From the NCBI GenBank assembly GCA_038025085.1, contig CM076139.1:24073307-24137306 (forward strand): a DNA stretch of 64,000 nucleotides. The letters run 5' to 3'. The position numbers were made by a program, and so were the translations under genes. The stretch is from Tetragonia tetragonoides (taxonomy: Eukaryota; Streptophyta; Magnoliopsida; Caryophyllales; Aizoaceae). Numbering within the stretch: the stretch's first letter is position 1; the number at the start of each line of letters is the position of its first letter. Positions 12,204 to 24,981 of this stretch are shown here, piece after piece. The notes under the pieces are model-generated. The model did not search any database. It was not told the DNA's origin and worked only from the letters and a program-made list of their open reading frames with translations.

Positions 12204-12500
12204 ATGGCAAACAATATTGAGCCATCACTGAACTTTTGGTTGAATTCCTTAACTGCCAAAGACAAATTTGAGATTCATTGTTTCCATCTCAACAACTTGT
12301 TGACTTTGAAGTATGTTTGTATGGATATCTCTATGCTTAGAGTTGCGATTATGTTCTCCTATCTTGACTCATGTGTTCCAGTTTGGGTACCGTGAGATTT
12401 GTTCCTCGCCAAAAACGTTTTGTGGCAGTGTAGGATACCATTCCCCTCTTCTTAGTGCTCGTCCTCATGCTAAAGGAACAAGTGATATTAATAAGTTATG
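12204..12500 (+). pseudogene. DUF7745-like gene remnant
   Basis: A short open frame starts at 12204. After a frameshift near 12370, it continues in another frame with HVFQFGYREIC. The order 'NFWLNSLTAKDKFEIHCFHL ... VFQFG.. EIC' matches the beginning of the 412-codon ORF at 41605 (FENMFDAWCKNLIVEDKLEL ... VFHFGNSELCP). It is therefore a broken, unlinked copy of the same family, outside the nested stack. The rest of the protein is missing. Confidence 0.55.
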
Positions 12501-12513
12501 GAGAAACTCTTAG

Positions 12514-14231
12514 ACCTGACAAAAGCCACTATAGAGGAAATCATGTCTGATAAAGACATAAACTTGTGCACTACAACTTAACTATTTAGAGATCATTCTC
12601 GTGTGAAGGAAGTGATTTCTTGGTGCTATATGGTTGTAGAGCCTTAGTTCTCTACCTTCTAGCGAGGTATTTCTTCACAATCCCATATAAAAATAAGGAC
12701 ATAGCATATATGAACTAAAAATTACCCTTGTGGAGTCTAAAAAAGACTTCAAAATTTTCATATTTGTGCTTTATTTTCACCAGCTACCTTACATCCTTAT
12801 CACTCAAAAAATTGCTTCTTACCCTTAGTCAAACTCTTGCCAAATATGCTATTAAACCACAACTCAAATCCATTTATTTGGTATTTCATGCTTTTATACA
12901 TATCTTTTTCAAATCAAAATACAAGCACTTATCCTCATAAACATCATGTTTTATAAATATCTCACCTCCTTCATAGGTCAATTTTACCATTTGTACACAA
13001 AAATATACCCCCATATTAAATACCAAGAAGTAAGAACTTATATGAGTGCCCAGGGATAAAATATACGGATATTTAGATGCCATACAACACAAATCGTACA
13101 GACAAATTAATTTAAAACTCAATTACAGAAAACTAATTAAGAAATTAAACATGCCTTTAAAAATTAACCAATTATGATTTCATGCTTTTGCAACCATGCA
13201 TACACATTAAACAATTAAGCAGCATATTCAAAACAATTAAACAACAAACAAAGGCAAATTGGGTTCATGTGTTTAAGGGAGAAGGACATTTACTCGAGTT
13301 GTTGGGGTTCCCAAACAGTTTTAAATGTGCCAACTTTTAAAAGATTTCAAATTTGACAATTCGATTCGTACAAAGAAGATTAACAGTTAAGGTTGAAATG
13401 AAGACTGACCCAAACCACTTTGCTGAGTTGGAGAGAGAGATACACAGGGAGGGTGAAAGAGAGAGAGAGTGTAGAAATGGTTTTGCGGCTTTGACGATGA
13501 AATAACAGAGGGAGAGAGAAGAGATGGAAAAACCAAAGAATAAAAGAGAATTCAAAGGGGAGGAAATTAGGGGGGTATGGAAAAATTGAAAGAGGGAATG
13601 TTTATATCTATTAAAGGGAACATTCTTTGATATGTAGGGGCTTATTTTGTCGTCTCGTCTTAAATAGCCACCACAAAATTAGATTTAGGTAGGTTCCGAC
13701 TAATAGTTGGTTTTTTCGTATGTGCTTCTTGAAAAAGAATACAATTAAAGTTGGTGATTCCTCAAATTTGGCCAATTAGGTGCATCCAACTTCCACACAA
13801 AGTTTTCTTAAACATTATTAATGGTACAAACAACATTAGCAAATTAAATTTAAGAAACAAATACAAACCTTTGATCAGAAATTGCAATGTTAGCAAATAT
13901 TTTATTACCAATTATGGATAAGAATTAGTTACACTCTATTTTGAGGTTTCATGACACTACTTTTATCCTTATTTGTTCAAATAAACCTTTAAGCTCAATC
14001 ATCAAAGTTATCTCAATTTCCTCATAAGTTCAATCAAGTTTGTCATCATGACATCTATAAATGAGATGTACACCAGATTGCCAATTTCACCCCCACAACC
14101 CCAAAACACCTCTCCCCTAAACAATGGCTACTCTCTCCAATATGTCACTAGACATTGTTTTGGTCATTATCCTTTCTTTAACAAATCTTCTATTAGCGTA
14201 GTCGCACGTGGTGTCCATCGACAATACGTTG
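12514..14231. other. unclassified AT-rich region
   Basis: Nothing in this 1.7 kb can be assigned. On the minus strand 13400-13620 looks like a plant core promoter and leader: GATATAAAC near 13600, followed by a CT-rich tract (13420-13520). No convincing protein lies downstream. The right edge abuts the LTR of Copia F. Confidence 0.3.
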
Positions 14232-14837
14232 TGAAGGAATTTCTAATTGCTAACATGATCATACATGCATAATAGAAATTCAATTAGCTCAGAAAAAACA
14301 TGTGATTACTGTAATTAAATATCAAATCAAAATCGTACCTCACTCCGTTGGTTGCAGGTTGGATGAACAGTGATTGGGTGTGGACTAACACGTCAGATAT
14401 CGTGCCTCAAATGGTATCCACACACAGGCTCGAATCGACACGTCAGTATGCTAGTACAGCGATCCCGTTCGCAGCCTCCTTTCTCTCCTTACTCTAATGA
14501 CACACAGTTAGGGTTTCTTGAAAACTGGTTATCACGTGTAACCCTAACTGATCAGGAGTCACGATATATATAGAGAGGCAGGAGGGATGATTAGGTTAAG
14601 TGTGTGATGGGCCTAATCCGAATTAGACCCTTCTAATAAAACGAGCATGTTAAGTGTGCGACTCTACTGGTTTACTTAATATGGCAGTAAGTCCAAAACT
14701 CTTATCGGGCCCAAAAACCGTAATTGGTTTCTAGGAAAACATTACGATTACCCATATTAAGTAAAGATCGGTTTCCATAATCCAACCAATAATGCAATTA
14801 TTAATTCTTACTATGATTAGTTCATATGGCAAATACA
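14232..14837 (-). repeat. 3' LTR of Copia F (606 bp)
   Basis: On the minus strand it starts TGTATTTGCC at 14837 and ends GAAATTCCTTCA at 14232. Positions 14232 to about 14536 match 21079 to about 21372, apart from small gaps. Confidence 0.85.
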
Positions 14838-14851
14838 ATAATCTCCCACTT
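14838..14851 (-). other. polypurine tract of Copia F
   Basis: The minus strand reads AGTGGGAGATTAT immediately before the LTR start, like the GTGGGAGATTGTTG junction typical of plant Copia elements. Confidence 0.7.
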
Positions 14852-15590
14852 GCACTATAACTAATCATACACCGATGATCCCTTTGTCATGTGATACCTA
14901 AATTGACCATAAGGAAGGAGTAGTGTCATCCCTATATAGTTCAATTATGACTTTCTCGATTCCGCAGTTAAACTGTTTAAAATAAACGATTGACTTTCAA
15001 TCCATTTGAGCACGACCATGCATTTCTCAGTTTAAACTCATCGAGGGGCCCACAGATATCTTACTCCCGTTATATGAGAGTGACAAATCCCATCTTGCTC
15101 ACTCACATTCCTCTGCATGACTTACAACACATCATTCAATTATCTTTATAGTTATCCAATTAAGGATTAATGTTTGACAATATCAAGATATGCTAAACAT
15201 CATGTAGGAAACCATGGTGAGTTCAGGTCAAAGGATCAAATTAAATGTTGCATATGAAAAACATTGATGACACTTATATAACAATCCTTTCAATGTTTTT
15301 GAAATGGGTCGGTCCAATACAATGTTCTCTAACATTTATCCATGTGATCAATTTCATATCTCATAATTATGACCTGTGAAACTTGGTTATCAATCATTCC
15401 ACATGATAATCTCAATAGTTATCCAATTCCCACAAATAATGATAATTGTCTACGGATAATTTTAGAATAATTATATTTATAACAATAGAGTCTCACAATC
15501 AAGTCACATACTTTTTGATCTACATCATATAAATTATTCATTGGGACAGTAATAAATAAATCGAACATAAGTCACAAGATAAACCTCCCA
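14852..15590. other. 3' untranslated part of Copia F
   Basis: About 740 bp between the RNase H end and the polypurine tract, with no coding signal. Confidence 0.6.
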
Positions 15591-18500
15591 CTAGGACAAA
15601 GACCAATCATTCATGAATCTAAGTCCTAATTTAATTGTATGACGCTCATGCTTATCCTGTGGTAGAGGCTTAGTCAGCGGATCAGCAATGTTCATCTCCG
15701 ATGATACTCTGCACACCTTGACATCTCCCATTTGTACAAAGCTTCGTATCAAATGGTAACGTCTGAGTATATGCCTAGTTTTCTGATGATCCCTAGGCTC
15801 CTTCGCCAGTGCAATGGCCCCATTAATGTCACAATAAAGGTCCATTGGATTCGAACTATTAGGTATCACCCCAAGTTCAATGATGAATTTGAAGCAGCAA
15901 TATACTCGGCTTCTGTTGTAGAATCAGCAACTGTATCTTGTTTGGAACTCTTCCAACAAACTGCTCCTCCATTCAGAATGAATACAGATCCTGACTGCGA
16001 TCGGGAATCATCCTTATCCATTTGGAAGCTTGCATCAGTGTAATTAACCACTTACAGTGAGTTCCTCTTCACCACCATAGACAAGAAATACATCCTTAGT
16101 CCTTCTTAAGTACTTGAGGATGCTCTTGACTGCGACCCAGTGACTTTCACCTGGATTATATTGGTATCTATTTGTCATGTTCAAAGCATAAGCAACGTCA
16201 GGACGAGTACACATTATGGCATACATGATATAACCTGTAGCAGAAGCGTAAGGAATTCTACTCATGCGATCTCGCTCATCTTGTGTCGAAGGACACTGAG
16301 TCTTGCTAAGAGTTGGTCCATGTGACATGGGAAGATTACCTTTCTTGGAATCTTACATGTTGAACCTTTTAAACACCTTATCTATATAGGTTCTCTGGCT
16401 TAAGCCCAAGAGTATTTTTGATCTATCTCTATAGATCCTAATCCCCAAGATATAGGTTGCCTCTCCCATGTATTTCATTGAGAAACACTTTCCCAAAAAG
16501 CCTTGACTGACTGAAGTGTAGGAATATCATTTCCAATCAGTAATATGTCGTCCACATATAAGACCAAGAATACTACAGCGCTCCCACTAACCTTCTTGTA
16601 AACACAAGGTTCCTCTTCACATCTAAGGGAATCAAACTCTTTGATTGCTTCATTGAAGCGAAGATTCCAACTCCTGGATGCCTGCTTCAATCCATAAATA
16701 GATCGCTGAAGCTTGCATACCTTTCCTCCTGGTGATGTGAAGCCCTCGGGTTGTGTCATGTACACATCCTCTTTTAGGTTTCCATTAAGGAAAGCTGTCT
16801 TCACATCCATTTGCCATATCTCATAGTCATAATATGCAGCAATGGCAAGGAGTATCCTAATGGATTTAAGCATTGCGACGGGTGAAAAGGTTTCATCATA
16901 ATTTATCCCATGAATTTGATTATAACCTTTTGCCACCAATCGTGCCTTGAATATATAAACATTCCCATGCATGTCAATTTTCTTCTTGAAAACCCATTTA
17001 CACTCAACGATTTTTATGCCATCGGGTGAGTCAACCAAAGTCCATACTTTGTTTTCATACATGGAATCCATTTCAGATTTCATGGCTTGAAGCCATTTGT
17101 CGGAATCTGGGCCCATCATTGCTTCCGTGTAGGTCTTAGGCTCATCATCCTCTATTAATAATATATGACGATGTTCAGTCACCAAGAAATCATATCTAAA
17201 GGGTTCTGGGCGCACTCTTTCAGACCTACGAGGGGATGATGCCACAGGTGTAGCTACTACAACATCTTGTGAACTACTTTGAGTCTCCTCAGAAATTGGA
17301 GTACTCTCCTATGGCTCTCGAACCTCTTCGAGTTGCACTTTACTCCCACTGGTTCCTTTAGAAAGAAACTCTCTTTCTAAGAAGACACCGTGTCGAGCCA
17401 CAAACACTTTGTTGTTGGTAGGATGGTAAAAGTAATATCCTTTGGTTTCTTTAGGATATCCCACAAAGAAGCATTTATCAGATTTAGGTCCAAGCTTATC
17501 AGAAAGTAAACGTTTTATATAAGCTTCACAACCCCAAATCTTTAGAAAAGTCAAGTTGGGAACTTTTCCCGTCCATTTCTCATATGGTGTCTTTTCTACT
17601 GATTTTGATGGACTCTTGTTAAGTGTGAACGCTGTTGTCTCAAGAGCATATCCCCAAAAAGATATTGGAAGACTAGTAAGGCTCATCATAGATCGAACCA
17701 TGTCTAACAAAGTTTGATTTCTCCTCTCCGATACACCATTCCATTGTGGTGTACCTGGAGGGGTGAGTTGTGAAACAATTCCACAATCTTTCAAATGACT
17801 ATCGAACTCTTGGCTTAGATACTCTCCCCTCGATCTGATCGAAGGGCTTTAATCTTTTTTCCAAGTTGATTTTGTACTTCATTCTGAAACTCCCTGAACT
17901 TTTCAAAGGATTTAGATTTATGCCTCATCAAGTAGACATAATCATACCTGCTGAAGTCATTAGTAAAGGTAATGAAGTAGTGGTAACCTCCTCTAGCAAC
18001 TGTGCTTAATGGTCCGCATACATCAGTATGTATGAAGCCTAATAAATCACTTGCTCTCTCAATGTGACCAGTGACAGGTGCCTTAGTCATCTTCCCTAAT
18101 AAACAAGACTCACATGTCTTAAATGACTCAAAGTCAAATGAGTTTAAAAGTCCATCATTATGGAGCTTTTGAACACGCTTCTCGTTTATATGTCAAAGAC
18201 GACAATGCCAAAGGTAAGTTAGGTTAGAGTCATTTGATTTGAGCCTCTTAGTAGTTATGTTATAAACTGGAATTTAAAGGTCTAGAACATAAAGGCCATT
18301 CTTCATTGGACCGCTACCATAAAATATATCATCTTTATAAAAGGAACAACATTTGTTCTTAATCACAAAGACAAAATCTTCCAAGTCCAAAACTGAAACA
18401 GAAATAATATTCCTGCTAATGGCAGGTACATAATAACAATTATTGAGTTCTAAAACCAATCAAGATGGCAAACCTAAATAAAATGTTCCTACAGATAACG

Positions 18501-19548
18501 CAACAACTCTTGCTCCATTCCTAAAGCGCAGCTCCACTTCACCTTTTGCCAAAGTCCTACTTCTCTTTAGTCCCTGCACATTTGCACAAATGTGAGCACC
18601 ACATCCGATATCTAATACCCAAGAAGTAGAATTTGAAGAAGTAAATACATTTACTTCTATAACATAACATTTACCTGAAGTTGAAGGAACACTTTCCTTA
18701 TTCTTCTTCAGATCCTCCAAATATTTCTTGCAGTTCCTCTTCCAATGCCCAAGCTCATTGCAGTAGAAGCACTTGGTTTCATCATTAGGATCAGACGAGG
18801 GTTTGAACTTAGCTTTTCCTTTGGGTTGATTCACAATCAGACCCTTCATTTTAGCTTTCCCCTTGTCCTTATTTTGACCATGTTTCTTAAACTCGGTCCC
18901 CTTTCTAACCATTTGAACATTGGGAGTTGGGTCCTTCTTGACGTTTTGCTCAGCAGTTTTAAGCATCCCATGCAGTTCAGCCAATGATTTTTTAAGATTA
19001 TGCATATTATAATTCATAACAAAAGTATCATAGTCATTAGTCAATGAGGCTAAGATGATATCACTAGCCAACTCTTGACCCATTGGGGAGCCCAGTTTTT
19101 CCAAGTTCTCAACATAACCAATCATCTTGATTACATGAGGACTAACTGAACTTCCTTTCCCCATCTTGCAGTTAACCAAGTCACACACAGTGTTAAACCA
19201 CTCAGTTCGTGCTTGCTCCAGAAACAGATTTTTCAGGCTCTCAATCATCTCATAAGCCTCCATATTTTCATATCGCTTCTAAAGCTCAGAATTCATGGTG
19301 GCCAGCATGAGACAACTAACATCAATTGAATCATCTTTGAGCTTCTGATAAGCATTCCTCTCAGCACGAGAAGCATTGGTAGCAGGAGCCTTCTTGGGGA
19401 CTGGTTTCTCAAGGACATATTCGTTTTTCTCTTGATTAAGAACAAATCTCAAGTTTTGATACCAGTCCAAGAAATTGGTTCCATTCAATTTGTCCTTCTT
19501 AAGGACGGATCGCAGTGAAAATGAGTGTGATGGTGTAGGGTTTGACAT
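15591..19548 (-). pseudogene. Copia F Gag-Pol polyprotein, multiply broken
   Basis: The start ATG at 19548 opens MSNPTPSHSF, followed by the Gag core DKLNGTNFLDWYQNLRFVL. A TAG at 19279-19281 breaks Gag, which continues to the zinc knuckle CFYCNELGHWKRNC near 18750. The protease site reads VLDIGCGAH near 18600, Ile in place of Ser/Thr of the D[TS]G triad. Pre-integrase and integrase follow (HTDVCGP near 18020, AKS..V after a stop near 17815, WNGVSERRNQTLLDM near 17720). RT spans 17245-16475 with KARLVAKGYNQ, MDVKTAFLNGNL, YGLKQASR and YVDD near 16550. RNase H follows with DSTTEAEYIAAS near 15910 and ends at 15591. At least five stops or frameshifts make it inactive. The Copia lineage is not assigned. 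Confidence 0.92.
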
Positions 19549-20485
19549 TATCTACAACAAATGTACAAAGATTTTAGTGACTTATTTCATAAATATTTCG
19601 TTAACAATTTAACAAAATAAATCCACTATATTAATGTGACAAATATCCCTATAAAATATAGTGGAGCCAAGATCTATATTTCCTAAGTATCAAGTAAGCT
19701 TTGACTTATCACTTTACACTTAGTTATTTAAGTAAGTAACCCTTTACTAATTCTATCCTATACAACTCCTGGTCGTTGGGATGACATCATATGTCCCGTC
19801 TCCCAACTCTATGCCTTAAGGCCCAAAACTGTTATGATAGCCTTATTTAGTTAACCAATTTATACATATAGGTAACTGTTACTCATCCTAACAAACTTGA
19901 GTAATTAAGGATGCTCTACTTTGGCAGACACATTTTAATGAACCAAGTCCTAATAGGTGTATGAGATTTGAAAGGCATCAAGTTAACTTAATATTACTAA
20001 GGGATATGATTGATTATATGGAGTTGAGTTTCATGCAAACGTAACAATGAATATAATCAACAGTAAATAAGCGGAAGCATAAATAACAACACATGTGATA
20101 TAGTATGGCCCCTTAAGCTATGGTGATCTAATCTCCACACTTTGCTTCCTCCATATAGCAGCTGGATGGCCATCTCCATGATATCCTTTGACCTTCATGA
20201 ACTTGATCTTACAATCAACTTTATCATAAAAGCAACACTACTACACTAGCAATAATCTAATTATTACATTTAAAGTAACGACACGCAGGTCGTATTTAAT
20301 AATTACATTCAAATAAACGACACGCAGGTTGTATTTTAAACCAAAGTAAAATTATGGGTCATACTATTCACCATACCATACATTCAACATCATATGAACT
20401 AACATATCATATATCAAACATCAAAGATTTGCAATGGCATAAAATAAAACATCGTTCGCACAAAACAAGCGGATCCATGCATGGG

Positions 20486-20604
20486 TCAAGGGGGCGGCGC
20501 CCCCTTGCGGGGTCGAGAGGCAGCACCCCTCGCGGAGTTCAAGAGGCAGCGCCCCTGACGGTGGTTAGTGGGGTGCAAGGGGCAGCGCCCCGAAACCTAA
20601 AAAG
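20486..20604. repeat. GC-rich imperfect tandem repeat in Copia F leader
   Basis: Four imperfect units of roughly 30-35 bp, each around GGGGCAGCGCCCC or a variant, in sequence that is otherwise AT-rich. Each unit can form a hairpin (GGGGC...GCCCC). Confidence 0.75.
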
Positions 20605-20875
20605 AATTCTGTTTAGTGGGGAAATTGCCACGATTAATCTCATTAATCGTGAACCCTAGGCTAATCGTATTAACATATTTTAGGGTTTTGCCCTAGTTTG
20701 TCTATGTGAATTCGTCAAACAGTAGCATACAAATTTACAACGACTTATATTCAAACAACATGCTATTGGTAACATACGAATCTTAACATATGAACTATTC
20801 ATACAAACATGCTTTCATAGATTGATAAATACTAACATGCTCAGATCCGAATATTAGAAAAACAGAAAACAAATC

Positions 20876-20999
<124 letters not shown>

Positions 21000-21065
21000 C
21001 ATGATTTCGATTTTACTCATATATCTACCATATATCATATATTCGAAGACAGTAAAACACAAGCA

Positions 21066-21077
21066 GCTCTGATGCCA
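21066..21077 (-). other. primer binding site of Copia F
   Basis: The minus strand reads TGGCATCAGAGC next to the LTR. It differs at one base from TGGTATCAGAGC, the initiator tRNA-Met complement used by most Copia elements. Confidence 0.8.
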
Positions 21078-21078
21078 C

Positions 21079-21372
21079 TGAAGGAATTTCTAACTGCTAA
21101 CATGATCATACATGCATAATAGAAATTCAATTAGCCCAGAAAAAATACGTGATTACTGTAATTAAATATCAAATCGAAATCTTACCTTACTCCGTTGGTT
21201 GCTGGTTGGATGAACAGTGATTGGGTATGGACTACCCACGTCAGATGTCGTGCCTCAACTGGTATCCACACGTCAGTATGCTAGTACAGCGATCCCGTTC
21301 GCAGCCTCCTTTCTCTCCTTACTCTAATGACACACAGTTAGGGTTTCGTGAAAACTGATTATCACGGGTCAG
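21079..21372 (-). repeat. 5' LTR of Copia F, inner part only
   Basis: Matches 14232 to about 14536 of the 3' LTR. It then stops abruptly after TTATCACGGGTCA, where sequence leading into Copia E begins. The missing outer half should lie beyond the right edge of the window if E inserted here. Confidence 0.75.
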
Positions 21373-21716
21373 TGTGTGACTTGGTAGGATTGACAGCACA
21401 TTAGTAACGATGTGTTGTGTGTTAGGGTAATTTGTTGTATCCTGTTTTAGCTCTACTAATAAGATAAGTAGTGTGACAAAATCCTAAGTAACTGGGTTGT
21501 GATTTTTACTCCTATTGTGCCTAAGAGGTTTTCCAAGTTAAAAAAAGCTTGTGTTATTTACTTTTAGTCTTCTGTACTGTGCTTAGTCAGCTGCATAGGA
21601 ACAACGTTCACAACGTTGTTCTCATCATTGTTCTCAAGCAACAAAAGTCTGTGTTACTGCGAAAAGTGGGTGTCACTCTATTCACGCCCCTCTAGAGTTA
21701 CTTAGTGCACCCTTCA
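21373..21716 (+). repeat. 5' LTR of Copia E (about 344 bp)
   Basis: The right end is fixed by CACCCTTCA at 21716 followed by the PBS. The left end is placed at TGTGTGACTTGG (21373) because the Copia F LTR similarity ends there. The 3' LTR is outside the window, so the left end is provisional. Confidence 0.55.
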
Positions 21717-21718
21717 GT

Positions 21719-21730
21719 TGGTATCAGAGC
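21719..21730 (+). other. primer binding site of Copia E
   Basis: TGGTATCAGAGC, the standard complement of initiator tRNA-Met, two bases inside the LTR. Confidence 0.92.
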
Positions 21731-21775
21731 AAGGTTGCTCATTAAAAGGTTAACACCTTGAGTTTTTCTGCAAAG

Positions 21776-23149
21776 ATGAGTGCAGCAGGTGAGATGAGAG
21801 AAGGGCAAACCATCAATCGTCCTCCACTGTTCAATGGAGACTACTACTCTTGGTGGAAGAAAAGAATGGAACTTTTTATTAAGTTTGAAGACTATGAGCT
21901 ATGGACCGTAACTCAACAAGGAGATAAGATCATAGAGCAAGTCGATGACAGTGGAAACAAATCACTTAAACCTCCAGGCAAATGGTCAAACACAGATATC
22001 AAGCTCGTGGAGAAAAATGCTAAAGTTGTCAAATTGCTACATTGTGCAGTTGACCCAACTGAATACAATCGTATTCAGGGATGTGATATTGCTAAAAGTA
22101 TCTGGAAAACCTTGGAGACTGCATATGATGGGATCTTACAGGTAAAGCAATCCAAAATTGATATGTTGGTCAGACAATATGAATTGTTTAACAAGGAGAC
22201 TACAGAGACAATCAGTTACATGTTTGATAGGTTCAACAATATCCTCAATCAACTAAAATCTCTTAATTAACCCTTTGCTGAGGAGGATGTTGTTAGAAAG
22301 CTATTAAGAAGTCTACCAACCGATATCAAATGGACTCCTAAAGTGACGGCCATCCAAGAAGTAAGAGACCTTACTACTATGAAGGTTGAGGATTTAATTG
22401 GCAACTTAATGACCCATGAGTTGCATATTAAATCTAATGAAATCAAGAAGGAAAAGGAAATTGCTTTTCAAGTGGATGAATATACCGTGCAAGATTTGGA
22501 TCTGAATGAAAAGGAGATAGGTTTCGTAGCAAAGAAGTTTGCAAGATATCATGGTAACAAAGGGAGCTTCAGTCAAACTACCTCGAGCTCAGCAAGAAGT
22601 GGTAACTTTGACAAATTCAAAGTCAGATGCCATAAGTGCTCAATACTTGGGCACTTCAAGAATGAGTGCCCTGAACCTGTTGAGAACAAGCCAGAAGAAC
22701 ATTGTTCATCATACTCAAAGAAACCTGAAAAGTTCACCAGAAGAGAAGCAAGGTACGTGAACATGATAGTTGCTTGGTAAGATGATGAGGGTGATGATGA
22801 ACTAGATTCAGAAGTGGCAGATCTGTGCATGACAGCTAGGAAAGACATTCCTTTGAAGCGTGAAGAAGCTGAGTTAGGCATACTTAAAATTAAAAGTCTA
22901 GTTGAGTCTTGGTCTAGAGATAAGTTGCTTAAGATGATGTTTTCTATGATGGATCAGTATGAAGAGTTAAATATTGAAAAAGATAATATTTTGCATGCTT
23001 ATAATGACACTAAAGAAGATGTAAATGAGTTACTGTAAAAATCAAGAGCGATTATGAAAGAAGCTTGAAAAATCTTAAGAAAGAAAATGTGGATCTCAAG
23101 AAAACAGTGTGCAAAATGGAAGGAACAGTGTCCAACCTTGAAAATAAAT
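21776..23149 (+). pseudogene. gag: Copia E Gag, first part
   Basis: The ATG at 21776 lies 45 nt after the PBS and opens MSAAGEMREGQ. The Gag core is plain: PPLFNGDYYSWWKKRMELF, then a UBN2-type helical region to KSLN, a TAA at about 22268, and PFAEEDVVRKLLRSLP in the same frame. The CCHC knuckle CHKCSILGHFKNEC lies near 22629-22670. A TAA near 22778 and further breaks after 23036 interrupt the C-terminal coil-rich part. The frame is then cut at 23150 by insertion of D; its continuation is at 62497. The upstream in-frame ATG at 21758 is less likely as start because it is nearer the PBS. Confidence 0.9.
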
Positions 23150-23154
23150 GTTTA

Positions 23155-24456
23155 TGTAATAACCCGAATTTTCTAATTATCTAATTAACGATAATACTTG
23201 TTTAGTCTAATAAATTGCAATTAAAATTCTTACTTGATTTAATTAAATCTAAAATTACCTATAAACTCGAAAATTTTATATTTTCACTTAGATGATTTTT
23301 AGCTAAGGTGATTAACACCTAAATTAGCAAAACGAAAAAATGATTGATCTAATTGTTGATCATTAAACTGTTTTATTTAGGAAATAACGTGATTAATTAA
23401 CTAATCACATAATTAATCTACTAATTCCATTGTTGCGTAAATAGTGCATGGTGGTAATGTTTATGCATGCAAAACTTGATCCTATTCACTTGATTGGACA
23501 TGCATGAATATTTTATAACACTAAAAAATTTGAAATTTGACAAGTGTTGTGATAGGTGGCAAAAATTCTGATTTTAGGAATTAAAAGGAAAATTTTACCC
23601 ATAGTATATTTGCATGAATTAGCTTAGGTGTGTAGTTTTACCACATGGTGGACTTAGCAAGAGAAATTCAGCTCACATGGTGGGCTAGATGAGCAATTTT
23701 TGCACATGGAAAGCATAAGAGAAAACGGAAATTAAATGGGCTTGTGGTGGGTTCATGTGTGGGCTCAAAGGGAAAGTTTAGCAAGCTAAGAAATCAAAAA
23801 TTTTGGGCTGTAAATTGGGTAGTAGAACCGGGTAGGGAGAAGGAGAAAAGGAAGAGAAAGAGAAGAGAAAAATAGGGAGGAAAAGAGAGAAAGAAAAATA
23901 AAGAAGAATTCCAAAACAAAAATAATCTATTTCGAAACTATTGGGAGAAAAACTACCCAATACGCAAGTAACTCACCCTACTCTAAATAATCATTACCCT
24001 TGCTTTTTCTCTTCCCTAAAAATTTTACTAATCAAAACAAGCAACCTCCCACGCCCCTCTTTATTTCCCCTAGGCCGAAAATCCCCCACAAACCCAACCA
24101 AAATTCAAAATTTATCTTCCCAAATCAATCCTCTCAAAAATGTTCTCATCTTCTTAAAAGTTTAAGGAAAATCTAGAAACTTTTAAAGAGAAAGAGAGAA
24201 GAAGAAAGAAGAAGAAAAAGGTAAGAAAATCCTAAACTAAAAACTAGTATTTTGTCACTTAAACTTTAAATTTATAAACTAAAAACTTGCAAAGTCCTAC
24301 AATCTTCTTGTTCATATGAAAACCAAGATCATTTCTTCAAAAGCAACCAAACTCGCTCAAGATCCAAACCTCACTTTCGAAAATCCAAGAAGAGAGGTAC
24401 GAAATTCGAAACCTAAACTTATTATTCTTCATTTTTAGCTTAGATCATTTTGTTAC
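23155..24456. other. left part of element D
   Basis: Non-coding. It contains a purine-rich tract at 23835-23900 and CT/GA-rich leader-like sequence around 24180-24215. The last five bases GTTAC (24452-24456) are the target duplication of element C. Confidence 0.6.
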
Positions 24457-24926
<470 letters not shown>

Positions 24927-24927
24927 A

Positions 24928-24947
24928 ATTTGGCGACCACAGTGGGA
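24928..24947 (+). other. primer binding site region of Gypsy C
   Basis: TTTGGCGACCACAGTGGGA follows the LTR by one or two bases. TGGCGAC starts the equivalent site in elements B and G too. Confidence 0.6.
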
Positions 24948-24981
24948 GTAACGAAATACACTCCACGAATACACCTTCTTA

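Noticed and set aside
12886..13555. Possible host gene on the minus strand with TATA-like and CT-rich leader
   Set aside because: No protein-like continuation found; kept only as an unclassified region.
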